Shown in pieces: positions 59,841-64,000 of a DNA stretch of 64,000 nt. The translations under genes were made by a program, and so were the position numbers. This stretch comes from JAPKYZ01 sp033763835. Its GTDB lineage: Bacteria; Acidobacteriota; Terriglobia; Bryobacterales; Bryobacteraceae. Below the pieces are notes generated by a model. That model saw nothing but the letters and a program-made list of their open reading frames with translations, did not search any database and was not told where the DNA came from. How positions within the stretch are numbered: position 1 is the stretch's first letter; the number at the start of each line of letters is the position of its first letter. The stretch is from positions 1 to 64,000 of the forward strand of contig JANRJS010000038.1 in assembly GCA_033763835.1 (NCBI GenBank), in the 5' to 3' direction.

Positions 59841-60861
59841 ACTGTTCGCCCACCGCGCCCTTTAGGCTCAAGACGCCCTCGTTTTCGAGTTGCCGGACGA
59901 TCGAGATGATTTGCTGCTGCGATCCTTCGACTTCTTTGATCTTTACCGGACCCATCGCGTCCATGTCCTCTTTCAACATATCGGCGCCTCGTTGAGACAT
60001 CGCTTGCAGGAAGTGCTCCTTCAGCTTTTCCGACGTGCCCTTGAGCGCGATGGTTAACACTTTCCGATCCACTCGGCTCAATACCTCTTTGATGCCGTTG
60101 GGATCGAGCAGCAGCAGATCTTCGAAGACGAACATCAGGTGGCGGATTTGCTCTACCAGCTTCGAGTCCTCGCTTTCGAGCGAATCGAGCAGGTCTTTCG
60201 TCGTCGTCGAATCGAGGCGGTTGAACATTTCGGCGACGGCTTTGACTCCGCCCGTCGATTCGCGGTTCACTTCGCCGATCTCTTTGAGCCGCATGCCGAT
60301 GATGTTGGCGATCTTACCGATGACCTCGGGCGAAATCTGGTCGAGATTCGCCATACGAAGCGAAACGTCCTGCCGAAGCGCGGGCGGCAACCAGAACAAA
60401 AGCCCGGCGGCTTGTTGAGGGTTGAGGTGCGAAAGGATCAGCGCAATGGTTTGCGGATGCTCGTTATGAATGAATTTGGCGAGCTGTTGCGGATCGGCTT
60501 TCTGCAGGGTGTCGAAGCTTAGATTCTCGCCGCCCAACTGCTTTAACATGCGGTCGATGATGCGCTTGCCTTGATCGGGGCCGAAAGCCTGCATCAACAC
60601 TTTGCGCGCATAGTCGACACCGCCCTTAAGGACGTAGTCGCGCGCGAGTTGCATGTTGTAAAACTCGTCGAGGACGCCTTCGGCTTGCTCCGCGCTAATC
60701 GACGACGCGCGCGCCAACTCCTGGCCGATGCGGTGGATCTCCTCCTCGTCGAGGTTCTTTAGGACGTCGGCCGCGATCTCTTGGCCGAGTGTGATGAGCA
60801 AAATCGCGGCCTTGCGGGCCCCGAGCATCGCGTCGCGCTGTTGTTCGGTATTGGCGATCAT
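59830..60861 (-). CDS. fliG: Flagellar motor switch protein FliG
   Basis: A 343-aa C-ring protein. The N-terminal domain (LGARKAAILLITLGQEIAAD, LDEEEIHRIGQELARA) binds FliF. The middle domain has the EHPQ motif as NEHPQTIALILSHLNPQQA. The C-terminal torque domain has FEDLLLLDPNGIKEVLSRVD and LTIALKGTSEKLKEHFLQAM with the charged positions that face MotA. Length is standard. Confidence 0.97.
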   Translation of the reverse strand: MIANTEQQRDAMLGARKAAILLITLGQEIAADVLKNLDEEEIHRIGQELARASSISAEQAEGVLDEFYNMQLARDYVLKGGVDYARKVLMQAFGPDQGKRIIDRMLKQLGGENLSFDTLQKADPQQLAKFIHNEHPQTIALILSHLNPQQAAGLLFWLPPALRQDVSLRMANLDQISPEVIGKIANIIGMRLKEIGEVNRESTGGVKAVAEMFNRLDSTTTKDLLDSLESEDSKLVEQIRHLMFVFEDLLLLDPNGIKEVLSRVDRKVLTIALKGTSEKLKEHFLQAMSQRGADMLKEDMDAMGPVKIKEVEGSQQQIISIVRQLENEGVLSLKGAVGEQYVV

Positions 60862-60882
60862 AAGCGGGCGTCGGGCGGCGCC

Positions 60883-62610
60883 TTACCGGGCGAAGCCGTC
60901 CTCCTCGAGCCAACTGCGCAAGATGTGCGCGATCCCCGCCGGATCTTTCTTCGCCTCTTCGGCGATCGCCCGCAAAAACACTTCGCCCTTCTTCGTCACG
61001 GGCTCGGGTAGCTTGAGGGCGGCGATAGCGTCGGCTTCGATCTGCCGGCGGCGTTCGGCGAGTTGCTCCTCAATCGACTTGGGCGCCGCGCCCGCTTCGA
61101 CGGCGGGCACTGCCGCGGAAGCCCCTTTGGCTCCTCCTCCGGCGATTTGCCCGGGGGCCGCCGCCGCGGTCGTCTTCCCTTTCCCCTTTCGCTTGCGCAT
61201 CAGCAAGAACAAGCCGATCGCGATCACGGCGGCGACACCCGCCGCGATCGCGCCCAGGATTCTCAGGTCGCGGAGCGGAGCCGGTAGCCAAGCGGGCCAA
61301 GCAATACCGCCATCAACCGGAGCGGCGGACGGCGGCGCTGCGGGAGCCTCCGGCGGTGGAACGTTGAGCGTCGCTTCAAACGGCAGCGATTCGACGATCA
61401 GTTGATCGCCGCGTTGCATTTGCAAGCCGACGGCGGCGGAAACGATGTCCTGAATCTTCTTCAGCCGCTCGGGTGGCGGCGGTTCGAGAATGCGTCTAGC
61501 CTTAGGCCCAACGCCTTCCCAACGCAAAGTTTGATCGACCAGCACGGACAACGAGATGCGGCGGATGGAGCCCTGTGGCAGTTTCATATGCCGCACCGTT
61601 CGCGTGGATTGGTAGGTGATGTTCTCCGTGCGCCGCGCGACGTTGCGCCCGCTTTCGCCGGGGCGCGAGGTGGGCCTCGGAAGGCTGGACGCCGTTCCCG
61701 GAACGCCCGCCGCGGCGGCACCGCCGCTGACATCTTCGGTGCGCTGTTGCGCCGCCATCACGGATCGGGTGGGATCGAACGTTTCCTCGCTCTGTTCGCC
61801 GCTCGAAAAATCGACTTCTACGGACGCACTGCTGCGGTAACGGTCCGGGCCTACCAGCGGCTCGAGCGACGCGTTGACTTTGGCGAGGATGTCTCGCTCC
61901 AGTTTCTGCCGGAACTCGATCTGCGCGTCGTCGGGTTCGGCGCCGTCCGTGGGCGACGGCTTCTTCGGCCGATTCAACAGGGCGCGTCCTTGCATATCGA
62001 TCACGCTCACCATCTCGGGTTGCAACCCCTCGACGGCGCTGGCGGCGAGATGCATGATCGCCTGGACGCTCGCCGGAGCGAGTTTGTCCCCGTTCTTGAG
62101 CTTGATCATGACGCTCGCCTTGGCCGGGCGGCGAGCTTCGGCGAAGATCGAGTCTTTGGGGAAGGTAATGTGGACCCGCGCCGATTCCACTTCCTTCAAC
62201 GCCATTACGCTGCGCGCCAACTCTCCTTCGACCGCGCGATGGTAGTTGACTTGTTCCGCGAAGTCCGTCGTGCCGAGATTGACTTTGTCGAAGAGTTCAA
62301 AGCCGATCCGTCCGGTTTTGGGCAACCCTTCGCCCGCGAGTTCGATGCGCATTTCGTCGCGCTGGGCCGCCGGAACCAGAATCTGCGTTCCGTTTTTTCC
62401 CAGCCGGTGTTCGACTCCGCGCTCTTTGAGACGGGCCGTGATCTGGCCAGCCTCCTCTGGCGGAACGTCCTTGAACAGTTCGACGAAGCTACTCTCGTGA
62501 CTCCAGTAGACGGCGCCGTAGATCGCCGCCACGACGAGGATCGCCGCCGCACCGATGACGAATCGTTGACGCACCGAGAGCGCGTCGTAGAGCTTCCGCG
62601 GGGATCCCAT
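60883..62610 (-). CDS. fliF: Flagellar MS-ring protein FliF
   Basis: A 575-aa membrane protein with a first transmembrane helix at about 17-32. Ring-building domains follow (VELFKDVPPEEAGQITARLK, LGTTDFAEQVNYHRAVEGEL, VESARVHITFPKDSIFAEAR). A low-complexity periplasmic loop is at about 265-340, and a second helix at about 455-475 (ILGAIAAGVAAVIAIGLFLL) is followed by a C-terminal FliG-binding tail. FliF forms the base on which the flagellum is built. It lies 21 bp before fliG. Confidence 0.96.
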   Translation of the reverse strand: MGSPRKLYDALSVRQRFVIGAAAILVVAAIYGAVYWSHESSFVELFKDVPPEEAGQITARLKERGVEHRLGKNGTQILVPAAQRDEMRIELAGEGLPKTGRIGFELFDKVNLGTTDFAEQVNYHRAVEGELARSVMALKEVESARVHITFPKDSIFAEARRPAKASVMIKLKNGDKLAPASVQAIMHLAASAVEGLQPEMVSVIDMQGRALLNRPKKPSPTDGAEPDDAQIEFRQKLERDILAKVNASLEPLVGPDRYRSSASVEVDFSSGEQSEETFDPTRSVMAAQQRTEDVSGGAAAAGVPGTASSLPRPTSRPGESGRNVARRTENITYQSTRTVRHMKLPQGSIRRISLSVLVDQTLRWEGVGPKARRILEPPPPERLKKIQDIVSAAVGLQMQRGDQLIVESLPFEATLNVPPPEAPAAPPSAAPVDGGIAWPAWLPAPLRDLRILGAIAAGVAAVIAIGLFLLMRKRKGKGKTTAAAAPGQIAGGGAKGASAAVPAVEAGAAPKSIEEQLAERRRQIEADAIAALKLPEPVTKKGEVFLRAIAEEAKKDPAGIAHILRSWLEEDGFAR

Positions 62611-62613
62611 ACG

Positions 62614-62916
62614 CTATAGCTGCATTCGCATGACTTCCTGGTAAGCCGAAACCACTTTGTTCCGCACTTCGAGAAAGAGATCGAACGCGAGCTCCGCCTT
62701 CTGCATAGCGAGCGCCACTTGGTGCAACTCCTCGCCTTCGCCGCTCAAGAACCGCTCCGCCGATTGCGCGGCGGAGGTACCGGTGTTCTGGACCGCCTGG
62801 ATGGAGTTGGCCAGCGCCGCTCCGAAATCGCCTCCGCCCGCGGCGGAGCGGCCGCCTAGCGCGGGAGCGGCGATCGTATTCGTAACGTGGCGGATGGGCG
62901 AAATAGGGCTCATCAC
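62614..62916 (-). CDS. fliE: Flagellar hook-basal body complex protein FliE
   Basis: A 100-aa protein with the family pattern DFGAALANSIQAVQ, EELHQVALAMQKAELAFDLF and LEVRNKVVSAYQEVMRMQL. FliE joins the MS ring to the rod. It overlaps flgC by 4 bp and precedes fliF by 3 bp. Confidence 0.95.
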   Translation of the reverse strand: MMSPISPIRHVTNTIAAPALGGRSAAGGGDFGAALANSIQAVQNTGTSAAQSAERFLSGEGEELHQVALAMQKAELAFDLFLEVRNKVVSAYQEVMRMQL

Positions 62917-63350
62917 TTCATCAGGTCGATCGACCGCAGGATCATGTCTTTCACGGCTTGCATGGCCGCCACGTTCGCCTGATAGCCGCGCGTGGCGCTC
63001 ATCAGATCCACCATTTCTTCGGCTGGATTCAGGCGCGGGAAAGAGACATAGCCGTTTTCGTCGGCGTCCGGATGCCCGGGGACGTAGCGGCGTTCCGGTT
63101 CGCGCGTGTCGGTGAGAATGTCGGTCACCGAAACGCCCTGCACCTGTCCGTCGACGGCGGTTTGAAACACCGCCGAGAACGGCGACGCCTGCTCTCGGCT
63201 TTCGAATATCACGTCCTTACGCCGGTACGGGCCGCCTTCCGCCGTGCGCGTGGTTTCGGCGTTCGCGAGATTCTCCACCAGAAGTTCCGCGCGCTTGCGT
63301 TGCGCGCCCATTCCGGAGGCGGAGACGGACATCAGATGAAACAGGCTCAT
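62913..63350 (-). CDS. flgC: Flagellar basal-body rod protein FlgC
   Basis: A 145-aa rod protein: FHLMSVSASGMGAQRKRAEL with NLANAETTRT at the N-terminus, YVPGHPDADENGYVSFP in the middle and MVDLMSATRGYQANVAAMQA at the C-terminus, all typical of FlgC. The start overlaps the flgB stop by 4 bp. Confidence 0.96.
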   Translation of the reverse strand: MSLFHLMSVSASGMGAQRKRAELLVENLANAETTRTAEGGPYRRKDVIFESREQASPFSAVFQTAVDGQVQGVSVTDILTDTREPERRYVPGHPDADENGYVSFPRLNPAEEMVDLMSATRGYQANVAAMQAVKDMILRSIDLMK

Positions 63351-63685
63351 GCGCCGCGCCCCTCCTTGATCGCCGCGCGGACCGCCTTCACTTGACCCTT
63401 CAGCAATGTTTGGGCGACGTTGAAGCGCAGCGCCGTTTCGGCCAACAACCGGGTCTCGCGGTCCATGCTGACGTTGTTACCGTCGTTCTTCGTCACGAGG
63501 TCGGACGCCTCGATGACGTTTGGCCCCATCCCTTCGATCGCCGAAAGGTACTCGAATTGGAAATCGAGATCGCGCGTTTTGTAGCCCGGGGTGTCGACGT
63601 TGGCGATGTTCGACGCCACTAACTTCTGCCGTGCGCTCAGCAAGTCCATGTAATGCAGAAGTTTTCCGGCGAGAGGGTCGAGCAT
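63347..63685 (-). CDS. flgB: Flagellar basal-body rod protein FlgB
   Basis: A 112-aa rod protein with LLHYMDLLSARQKLVASNIA, NVDTPGYKTRDLDFQFEY and VSMDRETRLLAETALRFNVA. It is the first gene of the flagellar operon and starts 28 nt after the likely transcript start of the sigma-28 promoter. The leader contains a hairpin and no strong ribosome site close to the ATG. Confidence 0.95.
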   Translation of the reverse strand: MLDPLAGKLLHYMDLLSARQKLVASNIANVDTPGYKTRDLDFQFEYLSAIEGMGPNVIEASDLVTKNDGNNVSMDRETRLLAETALRFNVAQTLLKGQVKAVRAAIKEGRGA

Positions 63686-63695
63686 GGCGATTCGC

Positions 63696-63711
63696 GAGCC
63701 GACTCCGGCTC
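63696..63711 (-). promoter_or_regulatory. Leader hairpin of the flagellar operon
   Basis: On the minus strand, GAGCCG and CGGCTC pair (6 bp) around a 4-base loop GAGT. The only Shine-Dalgarno-like GGAG upstream of flgB lies at the stem-loop junction, about 19 nt from the ATG. It could mask ribosome entry or simply stabilise the leader. Confidence 0.35.
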
Positions 63712-63719
63712 ATGGGCAC

Positions 63720-63747
63720 TTATCGGCGTGCCGGGCGCGAGTCTTTA
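63720..63747 (-). promoter_or_regulatory. Sigma-28 (FliA) type promoter of the flagellar operon
   Basis: On the minus strand TAAAGACT (63747-63740) and GCCGATAA (63727-63720) are separated by 12 bp. The known sigma-28 consensus is TAAAGTTT, 11 bp, GCCGATAA, so the -10 is perfect and the -35 core TAAAG is exact. Transcription should begin near 63713, upstream of flgB. Confidence 0.75.
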
Positions 63748-63767
63748 GCGGGCGAAGCCGGGCCGTT

Positions 63768-64000
63768 TCAACACTGCGATGGGTAGGCGGTTTTCATCTC
63801 GCTCGCCGTTTCGAGCGCTGCGCCGATTTGAATCAATTCGCCTTTCCCGATCCCAGGACAGTAGCGGGCCGTCTCACGCCACTCCTCGCGCGATTCGACT
63901 AAATCCGGCCAGAAAGGGAAGAGACGGCATTGCGTGGGCTTCGCCGGGTGGATCCCGCAACCGTCCTCGTTCAAGAAATGGCATTGCCGCTTGCCGCCGG
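63768..64000 (-). CDS. YkgJ-type cysteine cluster protein, C-terminal part (cut by window end)
   Basis: The frame is open to the last base of the window, so the N-terminus lies outside. The visible 77 residues include CHFLNEDGCGIHPAKPTQCR followed by LFPFW, the Cys-rich signature of the YkgJ/UPF0153 family, which probably binds zinc or an iron-sulfur cluster. Function is unknown. It precedes the flagellar operon on the same strand but is separated from it by the sigma-28 promoter. Confidence 0.8.
   Translation of the reverse strand, partial: GGKRQCHFLNEDGCGIHPAKPTQCRLFPFWPDLVESREEWRETARYCPGIGKGELIQIGAALETASEMKTAYPSQC

Noticed and set aside
61402..62619. 405-codon plus-strand frame opposite fliF
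   Set aside because: Antisense shadow; fliF is strongly conserved and complete.
1..64000. tRNA, rRNA, CRISPR arrays, IS elements, prophage genes, replication origin
   Set aside because: I searched the gaps by eye and found no cloverleaf, spaced direct-repeat array, transposase, integrase or DnaA-box cluster; short tRNAs could still have been missed.

Overview
The window looks like a 64 kb piece of the chromosome of an Acidobacteriota member, most likely of the Bryobacterales/Solibacteraceae type. That placement is an inference. It rests on high GC, an Oar-like TonB receptor with an N-terminal carboxypeptidase-regulatory domain, PSCyt1/DUF1549/DUF1553 plus DUF1501 pairs, an ECF sigma factor next to a Ser/Thr kinase, a CarD regulator, a PEP-CTERM protein, M28 and TatD proteins, and VapBC modules. 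No rRNA, tRNA, CRISPR array, IS element or prophage was seen.

Layout. 1-3.4 kb: 3' end of nrdR, a short leader ORF, rpoD, and a membrane TPR protein. 3.4-8.3 kb: an OYE-type ene-reductase, a carboxypeptidase-regulatory protein, a D-apionate-lactonase-like secreted protein and a small secreted protein. 8.3-13.9 kb: a plus-strand run of AI-2E permease, LssY_C protein, DJ-1/PfpI protein, ABC ATPase and an ABC-2 permease fused to a pseudo-amidohydrolase. 13.9-16.2 kb: a tightly overlapping minus-strand run of an M28 glutaminyl-cyclase-like protein, a cupin and two Uma2 proteins. 16.2-20.3 kb: an AT-richer TPR gene and a TonB receptor. 20.3-23.7 kb: carD, a sugar-phosphate-isomerase-like protein and a tandem two-domain class A beta-lactamase. 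23.7-27.6 kb: a collagen-like DNRLRE protein, an ECF sigma factor and a kinase-TPR gene broken by a deletion and frame change.

27.6-35.6 kb is mostly minus-strand housekeeping: polyprenyl diphosphate synthase, TatD, metG and larC, then purK, purE and icd, with a cupin gene between the two groups. 35.7-49.2 kb is accessory: two VapBC-type modules, a divergent pair of TonB-type outer membrane proteins, a PEP-CTERM protein, a BD-FAE-like esterase, a VOC protein and the DUF1549/DUF1553-DUF1501 pair. 49.2-53.2 kb: an AGE-family isomerase, a strongly foldable intergenic element, a FadL-type porin and an HD-GYP protein. 53.3-56.9 kb: yceD-rpmF-plsX and a DsbD-like disulfide reductase. 56.9-64 kb: a minus-strand flagellar operon flgB-flgC-fliE-fliF-fliG-fliH-fliI-fliJ, preceded by a near-perfect sigma-28 promoter, so the organism is probably motile. 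The window ends in a truncated YkgJ-like gene.

Two themes cross the window. First, many genes lack a Shine-Dalgarno sequence and instead have a TANNNT box, often inside CTANNNTAG, only 6-9 nt before the start codon. This suggests widespread leaderless or very short-leader transcription. Second, several of these boxes are symmetric or sit in palindromes, and some lie in very short divergent gaps where one box could serve both directions.
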